DNA of 49,206 bases, taken from Rhizomucor pusillus. Its lineage: Eukaryota > Mucoromycota > Mucoromycetes > Mucorales > Lichtheimiaceae. Positions 10,317-22,252 of the stretch are shown here, one piece after another (the first letter of the stretch is position 1; each line of letters opens with the position of its first letter). Position numbers and translations under genes: made by a program. Where the stretch lies: contig FWWN02000277.1 of assembly GCA_900175165.2 (NCBI GenBank), positions 1-49,206 of the forward strand, written 5' to 3'. Under the pieces are notes generated by a model. The model ran no database searches, was not told the origin of the DNA, and was given only the letters and a program-made list of their open reading frames with translations.

Positions 10317-12775
10317 ATGCGTTTGATCCAAACAGCAACTCATGACACCGTAGCATCGCTTCCTACTCTGCGAGCGTACCAAAAGGAATGTATTGACAAG
10401 TGCCTCAATGAACTAGCTCTCGGAACCAAGCGACAGATCGTGTCCCTGCCTGTCGGTGCGTGGTCAAGAACAACGGGAACCGTGTATGGAACTATATCTC
10501 ACAATCACAATTGAATGTTCTCTCTATTTTAGGCAGCGGCAAAACTGTGAGTGGGGGATAAGCGACTCAGTTTGGCGCAATGCGGCGGGGGGACTGACAG
10601 ATAGAACAATGAAATTTCGTAGGTTGTGATGGCAAATTTATTAAAGAAAATCCCGGATCCGACATCTACTGCTAGAAAGACGTTGATTCTCGCTCATCGC
10701 ACTGAGCTGCTAGAACAAGCCTGTAATCAGATCAAGCGCTTCCATCCAGATTGGGTAAGCTCAGGCCTGTATATCATCCTTGTTACTGGTGCCTGACCAA
10801 CTGTCTTTTTCTAGAATGTTGTCATTGATCAAGGCAAGCGGAAACCGGATATCGAGAGCGCAGATGTGGTCATTGCGTCGGTGCAGACACTAGCACGGAC
10901 AGGCTCGGAGCGACTAGCGAGATACGATCCTAAACTGTTCAAAACGATCATGATTGACGAGGTGCGCGCGCGGCACGTAAAAAGGATTGTAAAGCATATG
11001 CTAAGTTCCTTTACAGGTCCATCACGCGGCTGCAAAGACATACGTGCGAGTCTTGGATCATTTCCAGTCGCTATCAAAAGAGTCTCACGTTTTCGTTTGG
11101 GGTTGTTCGGCAACCGTACGTCGCCACGACGGTGTTGGTTTGGAAGGGATCTTTGATGAGATTGTCTATCACAAAGATCTCTTGCAAATGATCGAAGAAA
11201 AATGGCAAGTAAATAGATAATCAGCAATTATCCATCCATCTAACCATAAGCTCACACCCAGGCTATGTCCAGTTAAAGTCACAACGATCGGAACAAGCGT
11301 TGATTTGAGTAAAGTGAGCATACGAAACGACGACTTTTCCACATCGCAACTTGCCACTGCCGTGAATACAAGCTTTCGAAACGATGTTATATTTCACAGC
11401 TGGCAACAGTTGGCAGCCAATGAACGAAAATCAACGCTTGTTTTCGCTGTTGACATGGCGCACACCGTTGCACTCTGCAACCATTTTCGCTCCAACGGCG
11501 TAGAAGCCGAGTTTATCACCAGCAGGACGCCCGCTGCGACGAGGCAGGAGACGCTGGATAAGTTCAAACGAGGCGAGATACCAGTCATGGTCAATTGCGG
11601 TAAGAAGGTTGCAGTAAAACGAGGGCGAAAAAGAATATTCACAATGTATATCATTATTAAGGCATCTTGACCGAAGGCACAGATATACCCCGAGTCGATT
11701 GTATACTAATGGCTCGACCCACTCGGTCAGCCGTGCTCTTCCAACAAATGTTTGGACGTGGCATGCGGCTGCACCCTGACAAGCAAGACTGCTTGGTCAT
11801 TGACTTTGTAGATAATTTCGACCGGACCGGGAAAGAGGGTCTGGTCACATTCCCTACATTAATGGGCTTGGATTACCGACACATGGTTAAGGGCAAGTCT
11901 TTGAGAAAAAAGAAAGGAGTGCTTTTACGTATCTAACATCCTAATAGATACCAGCTTACTGGAGCTAGAAAAGCTTGCGGAAGGGGAGGAACAAGCGAAA
12001 CAACAGAAGAGTCGACTAGTCTATAAGGAGAATGAAGACGAAGTGTCATCGCTAAATATACCGAACAAGGACTCGATTGTCGTCACAATTACAGAATATG
12101 ATGATCTGGGAAATGTCAACATCGAAACATCCGGGTCTCCTGAACTACGCAGGATATCCAGAAACTGTTGGGTCAGCGTCGGCGATGATTTATGTGCGCT
12201 GCAAGTGCTTCGTCTTGGAACGTTGGTTGTAAGGAGAAACGGCGATGGCAAGTATACAAAAAAGAGAGAGAGGAAAAAATATACACACATAGGCGTTGCT
12301 GTTGTTATTGTTGTCTCACCATGGTATTTTTTACCATATTTTGTTTTTTTTTTCTGCAGTATACTGGACGGGTACCTTCCAGCCTATCGTGTTTGACGGC
12401 AAGAAACGGCAGTATTTACGACCGCAAACATTGCCGATGGTTGCTGATACACGCTTGCAAGCGATTCGCGCGGCCGACACTTGGATCCAGCAGTACCTGA
12501 CTGAAAGGGGCCAGGGAGCCCTGCTTCGCTTACTGTCACCTTCTGCTAAATTTCGCAGCGACCCAGCGAGCGAATCGCAAATGCAAGTCCTCCAACAAAG
12601 GTACAAGATCAAAACCAACAAAGAGTTAACAAAGGGGCAAGCGATGGATCTGTTGGTGCGGCTCCAGTACGGACAAAGCAGAGTGTGGCGGCAACAGATT
12701 AAACAGCAGTTGGAGGCACAGTCCAAGGCGCAAACTAAACGTGAGCGTGCCGTGTTACTGAGAGCGGCTAGGTAG
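10317..12775 (+). CDS. IRC3: Irc3-like mitochondrial superfamily 2 DNA helicase
   Basis: DEAH-related SF2 helicase like yeast Irc3, which maintains mitochondrial DNA. Nine exons: 10317-10455, 10533-10546, 10623-10754, 10815-10961, 11017-11204, 11262-11599, 11662-11892, 11948-12247, 12360-12775, giving 634 aa. Motifs: LRAYQKECID at the start, Walker A LPVGSGKT (44-51), DEVH (143-146), SAT (175-177), TEGTDIP (about 323-329) and motif VI QMFGRGMR (about 348-355). The 14-nt exon 2 encodes the P-loop core GSGKT. Introns 5, 7 and 8 only keep frame with GC donors (GCAAGT at 11205, 11893, 12248). The start is uncertain: an in-frame ATG at 10251 would add 22 residues with a presequence-like character. 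No other stop or shift seen. Confidence 0.88.
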
Positions 12776-12827
12776 AAAAGAATGGGTTCTTGTTGTTGTA
12801 GAACAAAAAAGGGAAGAAGGGGATCAA

Positions 12828-13944
12828 TTACAAAGACATGACATGGATAATGTAGACCAAGAGCGTTGAGCGTTGGATCCACGTTGACAGTGGTAATTTC
12901 TCGAGTGAAGTGTGAGCCAGCCGGCGGCCTCCGCGATGCATAAATGTTGAGAACATGTCGTATACAAGAAGAGTGGCGAATAACATAAGTCGGAATAGAT
13001 TGGATTGGCTTAGAACGAGCTGCGGTGGTTGATGTGCTGGGTATTGTTTTATAGTGTGGTTATGAGGATAGCGGGAAAAGATTCCTAGAGAGCGTAGAGA
13101 CGATATAGCATAGCTAAAGAATTCCTTAATATGTGTTGATGAGATATGTGTGGTATGGAAGTGATGATGGTGATGATAATAATGGTGGTGGTGATGGTGT
13201 TGAACGAAATGTTGATGATGATATTGTTGTTGTTTTTCCGTTGTCGTTTTTTGTCGATTATGTGCATTGTATTTAGATACAGTCTGTTTTGGATGAATGT
13301 TTTGAGGTTCGCTTGATCGACGTCGATTCATTATAAATCTAGTTGTTAATTCGGGCATAGATGTGGAGCGGTGGACTGACATCCACGTTGGATCGCTCAG
13401 TGAGACTCGAGAGCGTAGGCTGGCTTGTGCTTGCTCGATGAGTTGCTCCAATGAATTGTTGATGCGGTTGAGGTCGATGGAAGATGATGGTGATGATGAG
13501 GGTTCAAATGCTGCTATCCTTTCCAAAGAAGACTCCAATCTGTATCATCAAGGAGTTGATGAGTGAGGGAGTTGATTGAATGCAGGGTCTATGGAATGAT
13601 GAAGGCGTACCTGGATAATCGAGCCTTGGTTTCATACATCATTGCCTGTGTATCCTGGAGAGCATCTCGCATCTGTTTCATTGTTTCATCGAGACTCGTC
13701 ATCTGCAAAAAAAAAAAAAAAAAGATTTACAATTCGTACGATTATACAACTCATCTAAACAATATTTGATGCTTACACGATGCAGCCACGGGTCGTCTGG
13801 AATCGTGGTGACATGCTTTTGGTTGTCATTATTGTTCACGACATAATCGTATGGCGGCGGCGGAGGCGACGAGACTCCAGGCGAATTGGGTTTCGTCGTC
13901 CTATCGACCCGGGTGGTGGTTTGTATATTACATGAAAGGGCCAT
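12828..13944 (-). CDS. Unknown coiled-coil, His-rich protein with C-terminal hydrophobic segments
   Basis: Three exons on the minus strand: 13944-13777, 13702-13611, 13539-12828, giving 323 aa. The N-terminus has a PPPPPYDY run and ends WLHR; exon 2 (MTSLDETMKQMRDALQ) and the start of exon 3 form a likely coiled coil at about residues 57-105. A His-rich tract lies near 192-217, and hydrophobic segments near 267-288 (NLFRLMLFATLLVYDMF) and at the very C-terminus suggest membrane anchoring. No family recognised. The frame is open upstream to 14094, so a longer N-terminus is possible; 13944 is chosen because the upstream part reads like leader sequence. It is convergent with the helicase gene, 52 bp between stops. 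Confidence 0.6.
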
Positions 13945-14094
13945 GTGCTGCCCAGTATGCAAAAGGGTAGGAGGAAGAGAAAGAGCAAGCAACAGACAAG
14001 AAAAGCTTGGCTGGCTGGTAAAAGAAGCCTGTTGTGCAATGTAATATAAAAAGGGGAAAAAAGGGTACGGGTACTCGAGAGAAGAAACCAGCAA

Positions 14095-15148
14095 GTTGGG
14101 TGGAGCCTCGCCAGAAAATTATCGCTTTAATTGCCTATGAAGGATTCGGAGATTCTTCGCGCTTGTACCTGAATTCTTTCTTTTTTCGGCGCGGCGATGT
14201 GAGAATAGTCAGTGCGGAACCATGTGAACACTTTGCATTTTGACTCGAAACAATTGCGCTGACAAAAGGTACTACACAGCACACCCATAAATATGATTAG
14301 CCTAAATAAGGTTTTTCCATGGATAAACGCCCATCTAATATATCCTTGCCGTATTGTTTTGTTTAACCTTTGAGACTCACTGTTGACTATGGAGCCCATA
14401 TATAAATTCATTGGGAATATTCTACTTCTTCTGTGATGTTACTGCAACTGCTGCCCATATTTTCTCTTTGCGATACAAACAATCTTGGTGACCTAGGATC
14501 TACGTACAGCCACCTACTTGACTCGTGGTTACATTTTCCCCAACATCAACCTATTTAGCTGGCATGTGCGCAGCGTTGCACGAAATCCTTCTCTACAGTT
14601 GTCAAAAGAACATTACTTGAGTCCATGTGAGACGTTAGTAATCGTCGCCAAACTAATATATTACGCTGTAAAAATAAACCGATTTCGGAACGCTTACAAA
14701 AGAATGTATATTTCGTACGTGGAATCTAGCCTTGTTCTTGACAACGACAAAGTAGCAGGAGACGTTGTGGCGGTATGGAGTTGCGCCGGTGCACGAGTAG
14801 GCCACGGTCAGAGCCCTTTATTTTTCGGTCGTTTTTCGTAGCACGGTCGCATTTTCCAACAGCTCTGAATGGAAAAATAAAATGTAGAGAATTGTATATT
14901 ATTGGTCAACACTCTTGGTTCTGTTTACTCTAAAGTCTATTATATGAACGTAAATGCCATCAAAGGAATGGAATTATCAACGAGTGATACAAGCCACGTT
15001 GCCAAGATGTCGGCATTAATGGAGTGGCTCTCTTGACAGGTTGCAAAATCGACATTTCTGGATACTGTCCAGGTCATTGGCAAATAACAATTGGTATCTA
15101 AAAGCTCGTTGCTGCCTGACGAGGGTTCCCACTCGCAACGGAATCATC
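14095..15148. other. Spacer upstream of zinc-knuckle gene A
   Basis: No recognisable coding sequence, RNA gene or repeat. Short frames such as the one at 14518 look random. An unseen upstream exon of gene A could lie here, because its N-terminus is about 70 residues shorter than that of its paralog at 22253-23776. Confidence 0.45.
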
Positions 15149-16321
15149 ATGGTCAGCAGTCTGGAACAAACGAGCCACGGCTCTGGGAATGCAACTCCTG
15201 AATTTACCGAGCTGATGAAGTTGATCGTGAACAAGGTTTGCAGCCATGCAAGATAGTGCTAGGCGTTAGTGTTTGAAGACTTAAAGATGGTCTATTTAGG
15301 GTGCAAAAATCCAAAGAATAGATCTCGCAAGATACCACAATCGTGTATGCACCGTGTGCCACGCTATTGGACATGAACTGAGCAACTGTAAGCTGGTAAG
15401 TTTATTTGGTTCTAGGCTGGAGAAAATTGAAAAGCATTACTTATCTTTTTCTTTTTAAAAAGTGCCCAATCTGTGAAAATACACGGCATACTGGTAAAAA
15501 TGTGCCAAAGGCTGGGGAACATTGGTGTACCTTATTCTGGAAATGTGAACGGTGCCAAGGTCTAGGTCACAGGACAGCGGTAGGACTTTTTGTGTGAACA
15601 GCACAGGATAGCCTAGACTGACTGTGCACTGTCTATGTTTATCAGGACTGTAAAAATCCATCGCTGAATTCACCGTGTTTACGGTGCGGAAACCAAGGAC
15701 ACATAGCAGACGTAAGAGACGGGGGGACTGGCAAAAAAAAAAAATAGAACGATGGTTACTAAAGCAGGCTTTTCCATACAGGATTGCCCATTCTTGTTCC
15801 ACGCGTACGAGTACAAAGAAACGAATGCTGTTCAGGCAACGGCAGCGTGCTACAATTGCGGTAGATCGGGGCATTACGGTGATGTAAGATAAAAAAGGGG
15901 AAGACGACTTGAGAGGACTTGCTCACAAACCCAATTTTTATAGGAATGCCCGAATTATCGAAATAGGATAAGATCACTGTCAATGTTTAGCAAATACAGT
16001 CTTGAGAATGCAGGCCGACGCATCGTCAACCGCGTACAGACTGTCGTGCACCAGGAAAACAAATTAACGGTAGTCGGCCAGAGTGAACGTAAACGACAAC
16101 GAGCAAAAGTTCGTAACAGGAAGAAGAAGGACAGGAACAAAAATAAATTAGATATACCAGACGAAGACGACAACTCAATAGAAAAAGGCAAGAATTATTT
16201 GATGTATGAACGGAATTCGGGAAAACTACGTTACAGAAGGAAAAAGCAGACGAGCAAGCGAAGACGACAGCGTGCACCTAGCAGAAAGGGATCTAAACCT
16301 GCCAATAGCTCTAGTTCATGA
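15149..16321 (+). CDS. Air1/2-like (ZCCHC7-type) zinc-knuckle protein, paralog A
   Basis: Proteins of this type are the RNA-binding subunit of the nuclear TRAMP complex, which marks RNAs for exosome decay. Six exons: 15149-15235, 15300-15395, 15463-15579, 15646-15711, 15782-15883, 15944-16321, giving 281 aa. Four CX2CX4HX4C knuckles: C46-C49-H54-C59, C89-C92-H97-C102, C111-C114-H119-C124 and C145-C148-H153-C158. The last, CYNCGRSGHYGDEC, is the form typical of Air/ZCCHC7 proteins. The C-terminal third is very Lys/Arg-rich. All five introns are phase 0, and those after knuckles 2-4 fall exactly one residue before the last Cys. The start is the least certain part. A second member of the family lies at 22253-23776. 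Confidence 0.82.
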
Positions 16322-17977
16322 TTTAGTTCAAATATTACCTGTCACCTTTTCTCCTAATTGTATCCAGCAACAACACTCACCGTCTCCCTATCTTGCCGTT
16401 TGTATAAAGATTTTCTGAAGCATATATATTTCCATAGAATGTTAATTAACAATGCTTATAGTTGAGTTACGCATGGCGAATCTGCATTGCAGGAGCAAAA
16501 AGAAGAAGCTCGCTATAAAGTCTAATCAAATGATCCTTGCATACTCTTTTTTTCCAAGGCTGCATAATGTCTAAACATGTATCCAGGCACAGCTGTTTGC
16601 AAAACCTTGAGTCTGCAGATTATGGTACTCAGTAGTACTAGATTGCATATAAGTGACTTTTGGAAACCTCCCGAACGCCACACATCACTCCTCGCTCGAC
16701 AGGCGCAGCTGAGGTGCACTGTATGAGCATATATTAACTCCCTGAGAATAAGGTTTAGATGGTATTCATAGCTGCAAGAGCGAATCATAGAAAGCAATTG
16801 TCCCTCATGAGGACGCGTCAAATGCAAGCCGTATTGTCACTGTGATTTCACCCATATCGCAAGCAGACCTTAATATCAGTTGTTGTAACACGATCCTATA
16901 TTAGTCATTTAATTGCTAAACTTTGCGACTCAAACGCGTCAGATCCAATATGTAGCGACGAGGCCAATAACTGGATACTTATACCTCCTTTATAGTTACG
17001 ACAATTCATTTCATAGCGAGGGATATCCATCAGAAATTGAGGTATCAAGTAAGTAGACCCATTATGCGACGTGTTGGTCATCTAGAAACAGACATATGCC
17101 CGCTGCGCGTCAAAGTGGCGTAGTTATTGGCTATATTCCGAAATAACTTATTTCGCGTATGTGCTTCATCCCCGCTCTTGTATCGTATCGTGCTTGTTAC
17201 AAGAATGCTACGCCTGCATGTGGTGACAAGTCGTTCCCGGCGGGATGAGTGTGAAAACGTGTTTCTGCACGACGTTACACAACGGCCATGTGTTGCAGTG
17301 CACGGCCATGATGAGCTAAGAAGAGCATTCCGGCCCTTCTGCAGCTACAGAGCGCGCCCTCGACTGAGAAGGCAATGAAGTATATAACATCTGTTTTCTT
17401 GCGAAGGAAAACGGGGGGAACGCGAGTTGTCGTTTCTATAACGACAATTATGTCAAGACGACTGGTACAGCAGCTTTGTGAAGCAAGTTGTCTTGGCAGC
17501 AGCAAGTAAACAAAAGGATGACAAAATGACAAAGCTGCTCTTGTTGGTCAAGAGTGCGTTTACGTGGGCTTTTAGCACCGGGATTTACATGGAAAAAGGG
17601 AGTAGCAAAGTATGCACTGTTTTCAGTAAGGATTTACTTGACAAATTCTGTCTTGCGTCAATGTTTGATGAAAAAGGGCCGGCAGTAAAAATTAAAAAGA
17701 GCCGTGTTTCCGAGGGCCTGTTTTTTTCCCTTTTCACCTTGCTACAAACTCCTCCTTCGCATCGTTTACCCCTCTTTCTCCTGGAGCCTTTGTCTACACT
17801 TGAATAACCACCCCCACCCCTTGGTTAAAGTCCCAAGCAGACGAACACAAGCAGTGCTAGAGGGTCGGCGGCAGCTGCACCTCACGTTACCTACCTACCT
17901 TTTCCTCTCCTTCTCACATTTTCTGCCCTTTTCTTTCCCGATCGGCGCACACACACACACACGAATCTATCCTCGCC
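16322..17977. other. 1.65-kb spacer, nothing recognised
   Basis: No coding pattern or RNA gene seen. Small features only: a perfect inverted repeat CGAAATAA-C-TTATTTCG at 17139-17155, and a pyrimidine-rich stretch at about 17740-17970 with a short CA repeat just before the start of the next gene, typical of a fungal promoter and leader. Confidence 0.5.
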
Positions 17978-19801
17978 ATGCAAGATTCGTCGGCAGCACC
18001 GTACCCGATCCACAATCCGGCAGCGGGAGATCACCAATCAGCAGCCGCATACACGCCTTGCTACGACCGCCTGGACCCGGTATTCCAGGCAATTCGACAG
18101 CAGGTAACAATGCAATCATGCGATTTACTGCTGCGGAGTTGACAATCAACTGACAGCGCACAAATAGCTTCATCAATGGGGTGATCAAGCAAAGTGGAAA
18201 ATAGAGCTCGTGTTGTTAACTCCTCAAGGCGAGTCGTCGCCACTGGTAAGTAATACACTTAAAATATATTGTGTTCTGTCCTTGTGCAAGCGCGGGGAGG
18301 GGGGCGGCTGGGGTATAACGGGCGTTGTTCGGAAAGGGGCGGAGTTGGATGGACAGAGAACAAGCAGCTTATTCGTGTGCCTGAACTTGCAGCAGTATTC
18401 CCTGGACGAATCAGCTCCGCTGCAACAATCTGCCATAACCGCGCGGCGGCGGCAGCAGCAGCAACATCGACCAACAGCCTGGCAGCAGGTATGTTTAGCG
18501 TGTACACGTGGGAGGAGACTGACACGCTAACCCGTTATCGATTTTATTTAGATATCAGCGACAACGACCAGCCGTGAACAATCGACGCGAGAACTCGAAC
18601 AGAAGGTAACTAAAATCACTCGGCAGTTTCCAAGCAAATCTGGTTCTGATTGATATATTTCGATCAGCTCAAGGATACCTTGAAAAAACAAAAACAGCTC
18701 GAGAGCCTAGTCAAGACACAATACGAACGGTTGCGCAAGTTGCAAATTCAGCCACCACCACGGAACGTGAATGAAACGATCGATGCGATGCAAAAATTGC
18801 ATATTGCGATGGTAACAAAAAGTGTTTCTTTTGGTATGATCTGCTTTCTTCTCACAATACCCTAGGAACAAGAACAAAGAGAAAAACATTCCGTGGAGAC
18901 CAAACTGTTGCGAAAAGAAATACATGCGCTTTCACGAAAGTTGAAGCGTATGCAGATTACGCTTCAGCGTATTGAAAATATACGGAACAGCCCGGATGTA
19001 AGGATAGATTCATTAACATATCAGGTAATCTTTAAACTGATCGAATTAATTCTCTAGACAGAGCGGCTTAGTCGCGAAGAATTACTGGAAGAGCGAGTTA
19101 TTCTTATCCGTAGACTACGTCTAGCACAGTTGCGTCTAGCAGCGCGCGATGCGGAGCTGACGTATCTACACGATGTCTTGTGGGTGTATGATCAGCAAAG
19201 CAACGGTACTCCGAAAAGGAAAGCAGTCGACGTGGAAGCCAGCCAAGACGACGATCACTCCACTAATGGTTCGATCGAGTCTCCAGATTCGCACGAAATA
19301 TCAAAGCTCGAGAGCTTGGGCATCATCGCAGATCAAATGCTTAGTGACCCCAAATTTCGGCTGGAGACACTGTCGCCACCTAACAAGCGTATCAAACGCA
19401 CGCAATATACGGATAACCTAGCGATCTACAACAAGGATGATCAACCTCTGCAGCACAAGATATTTAGCAAAGCTTCAAGTACCGATCCGCTATCCATCCA
19501 GCCAAAAGCAAGTGAATCCCCATCCATAGCTGCATTGCTCGATGCACCCATCGAGCCATACAAACACAAGTCAGCCTTCCATAGTTACATACAAGAGCCA
19601 TATCAACCATCCAATTCTTCCTCCTCCACGACGCTTTCTACAGGTGCATCAGCATTCTATTCAACTGGCAAAACGGATGACTTCCCAACCACGCTCATGT
19701 CTCCAGTTCCATCATCTTTCAACACAAGACCATGGTCCATCGGCATGCAAAAACAACAGCAGCAACAACCACCACAACATGGGAATACCTATTCAATCTA
19801 A
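17978..19801 (+). CDS. Unknown coiled-coil protein with a low-complexity C-terminus
   Basis: Seven exons: 17978-18103, 18168-18245, 18393-18488, 18552-18605, 18668-18811, 18866-18997, 19058-19801, giving 457 aa. All six introns are phase 0, so any internal exon could be skipped without breaking the frame. Features: an N-terminal segment with LHQWGDQAKWKIELVLLTPQ, an Arg/Gln-rich linker, a long coiled coil at about residues 105-245, the block LESLGIIADQMLSDPKFRLE, a basic KRIKR motif suggesting nuclear location, and a Ser/Pro/Gln-rich tail. No family recognised. A chromatin or transcription role would be a guess. The ATG at 17978 follows a pyrimidine-rich leader. Confidence 0.7.
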
Positions 19802-19946
19802 CATCACCATTATTAGACATCACCCCATTTGCAAATAGTCGTTAGCACAGCATCCTCCTCTTCTCTACTTTACTTTATCTCCCGCACTTCCTTCATCACA
19901 TTGCAAGAGTAAAGCATTCCTTCGCTTCATTTATAATCATTACTAT

Positions 19947-20759
19947 TTAGAATCCCATTTTGCTAACTCTCGTGCGGGCAACTAGACCTCCAGCAACCAG
20001 TGAAACGCCTACCCAGTGCAACCAGATCAGATGCTCGGACCAAAGGTTATTGTACGTGTAGTCTGCGCGAACGCCCAGCTGCGCTGTCAGCCAGACAAGG
20101 CCGAGTAGAACATAGCCGAATCGTCGGTGGTACTTCCACAATCTTTTAGCATTTGCTACGCTGCCAAACACAAGCGTCGGTGTGTAAGCGATGGTGACTC
20201 CAAAGGCGATTTGGACCCATAGCAGCGAAAACACCAAAACGCCGAGCTGGCCGTGTGCTCTGCAGTAAAATGATGTATTAGTAAAAAGAAAGTATTACTC
20301 GCAGTCATCATTGGTATACTTGCGATGTAAAGTGGGGCTTGTGTGACAAGACCTTGTTGTAGAAAATGGCAGTGAATCCGAAAAGCGCGCCTGTGTAACC
20401 TATGCCCTGAATGACAGCATGGATTTTCAATCCTTGTTTCTTTTGTTCCTGAGTTTCTGTCGGTTGCAACCTGGAGACGCCTTAATTCCAATGTAAGCAA
20501 GGATCAATTCAAGATATACACACGCACATATGTACCTACCTTCCGTGGCAGCAACCGTGAATATCGTCATGAACAATGGATGATAAGAAAAGACTGACAG
20601 CGGGATGCGTACAAGCACAGATGCAACCAGGCCTGCAAAGATCAACACGCCTGCGGTAACGGACCAGCCTGCGATCCTATCTTTTGATGAGATTTTCTTT
20701 TCTTCATTGGTGTGAGGCAGCAGCGCCGTGTTCTCTTGGGGCGACGACGATAAGGACAT
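19947..20759 (-). CDS. Cytochrome b561-family transmembrane ferric/ascorbate reductase
   Basis: Di-heme membrane protein that passes electrons across a membrane, usually from ascorbate or another donor to ferric iron or a radical. Three exons on the minus strand: 20759-20536, 20470-20324, 20259-19947, giving 227 aa, the normal size. Likely heme ligands are His60 (SYHPLFM), His92 (KIHAVIQ), His126 (SAHGQLG) and His168 (KYHRRFGY), in about six membrane helices. The LQPTETQEQKK loop is typical. Intron 2 needs a GC donor (GCAAGT reading 20323 to 20318) to give HFTSAHG; no GT donor restores the frame. An N-terminal di-leucine (TALLPH) might direct it to vacuole or endosome, by inference. Confidence 0.9.
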
Positions 20760-21361
20760 GTTTTGAGAAGAGTGAGGGGGGGGGGAGGTAGTAAGGACAA
20801 AGGAAAAAAAATAGAGAGAGAACAGAGATGAAAAAGATGGAGGAAAAAAGGCGTCATCGCTCCTCCGCGCTAACCGAAAAAATTCCACTGCTGCTGGCTT
20901 TTCCTCCCCGAGTACATCTTTGCAACAGTGCCTTGTTGCTTATCAAAAGCCATTTTCCCTCTAATCGTCACTACTACATAACTACAGTGGAAGGGAAAAA
21001 ATCAACTACACTGCCACTGTCATTTTCAGAATTGTAGTTCCTAGGTACATCAGCTGCTCTTTGATCCACACCAAGTCAAGACTGTTTCGATTTAATTCTT
21101 TGCGAAATATTCCAAAGTGGGAATAAAGCTAGACATTTTCCTCTGCTCTTGATATCAACCTATCAATTTTTTTTTGTTACTTATGGGATTAGCATTATTT
21201 TGTTCGAGATCCCCGAGAATCAAAAAACTCGAGTAGTGCTGAGTGCGGAGTGCTGGCTACACACAAGCTTTCGCTTTGTTGAGCAGCAGTGAAAGCTGCC
21301 CCCCCCTCCCTACTAGGTTACCAACGTGATCGTCCTTGTTCCTATTCTCTGGCGCGCCTTC
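20760..21361. promoter_or_regulatory. Divergent intergenic region, b561 / BAG
   Basis: 600 bp between divergent starts. It carries purine/pyrimidine runs, including a G8 tract near 20775 and C/T-rich stretches near 21300. No TATA box within the expected distance and no open frame of interest. Confidence 0.4.
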
Positions 21362-22141
21362 ATGGCAACATTCGCATCCTTCTTTGGGTGGCGCAAATCA
21401 TCCAAGGAAATCCAGAATACCTTTGTGCTGTCCTGGAACAAACACTACTTTGACATCTCCTTTAAAGACCGCGGACTCGATGGTGCGACTCTTGCAGATC
21501 TAAAGCAAAGATGCAAGGAACTCACAGGTGTGCCGATTGCTACCATGAAATTGACAATCTCGGGAGGTACGGGGCGCATTATTTTCACGTAGATAAAAAA
21601 GAATATCTGGTGTTGTTGACAAGACTTTTCCAGCGAATCTGAAGGATGATACAGCAACCCTGAACAGCTGTGGAATCAGGCCCGGCTCAGTCGTCGTTAT
21701 GGCTGGAGAAAAAGCCAATGTAAGGAGCTTTTGATATTCCATTGGTGTGAGGATGTCTTTGCTGACTCGTCCTCCTAGCAAAAACAGGTGCAACAAACAG
21801 CATCAGGCAACCCGGAGGAGTATGGATTGATGCTCCGGATAGAAAAGATCATGGACCCTGTTGTCTCGATTATGGACAAGGACATTGCCGCCTTTGAAGA
21901 CATGGCGAACCAGATGGATCAGAAAACAGCTGATGATGCATTTGTCAAGACAGCGCAGGATAAAGGAATATACCTCTCTGAAAAGTTGATGCAGGCACTC
22001 ATCACGCTGGACGGTGTAGAGTGTTCACTAGAATTCGAAACTGCTAGACAAAAACGTAAAGCTAGCGTGCGCCAATTGCAAGGCTATTTAGATCGTGTAG
22101 ATAAATCAAGAGCAAAAATAAAACAAGCCCTCACTGCATAG
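21362..22141 (+). CDS. BAG-domain Hsp70 co-chaperone (Bag1-like, UBL + BAG)
   Basis: Nucleotide-exchange factor for Hsp70. Three exons: 21362-21566, 21634-21719, 21779-22141, giving 217 aa. A ubiquitin-like domain spans about residues 20-97 (FVLSWNKHYFDISF, DGATLADLKQRCKELTGV, KLTISG, LNSCGIRPGSVVVMAG), followed by a three-helix BAG domain at about 110-215 ending DRVDKSRAKIKQALTA. This UBL-BAG order matches animal BAG1 and S. pombe Bag101/102. No clear transmembrane anchor, although the start MATFASFFGWR is mildly hydrophobic. The ATG at 21362 is chosen over an upstream GTG that an ORF finder would allow. Confidence 0.88.
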
Positions 22142-22252
22142 ATAGCACATCAATTCTTTCGATATGGCAAGTAGAGAAATGTTGCTTTCATTTTCACTTG
22201 AATGTATGCGGCGGGGGAAGGATCATCAATGCTATTTACACAAGGTTCAAGT

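Noticed and set aside
13130..13230. GAT/GGT-rich microsatellite
   Set aside because: It encodes the His-rich tract of the minus-strand gene, so it is counted as part of that CDS and not as a separate repeat.
17139..17155. Perfect 8-bp inverted repeat as a transposon end or terminator
   Set aside because: Isolated, with no partner, target duplication or neighbouring gene end; expected by chance in AT-rich DNA.
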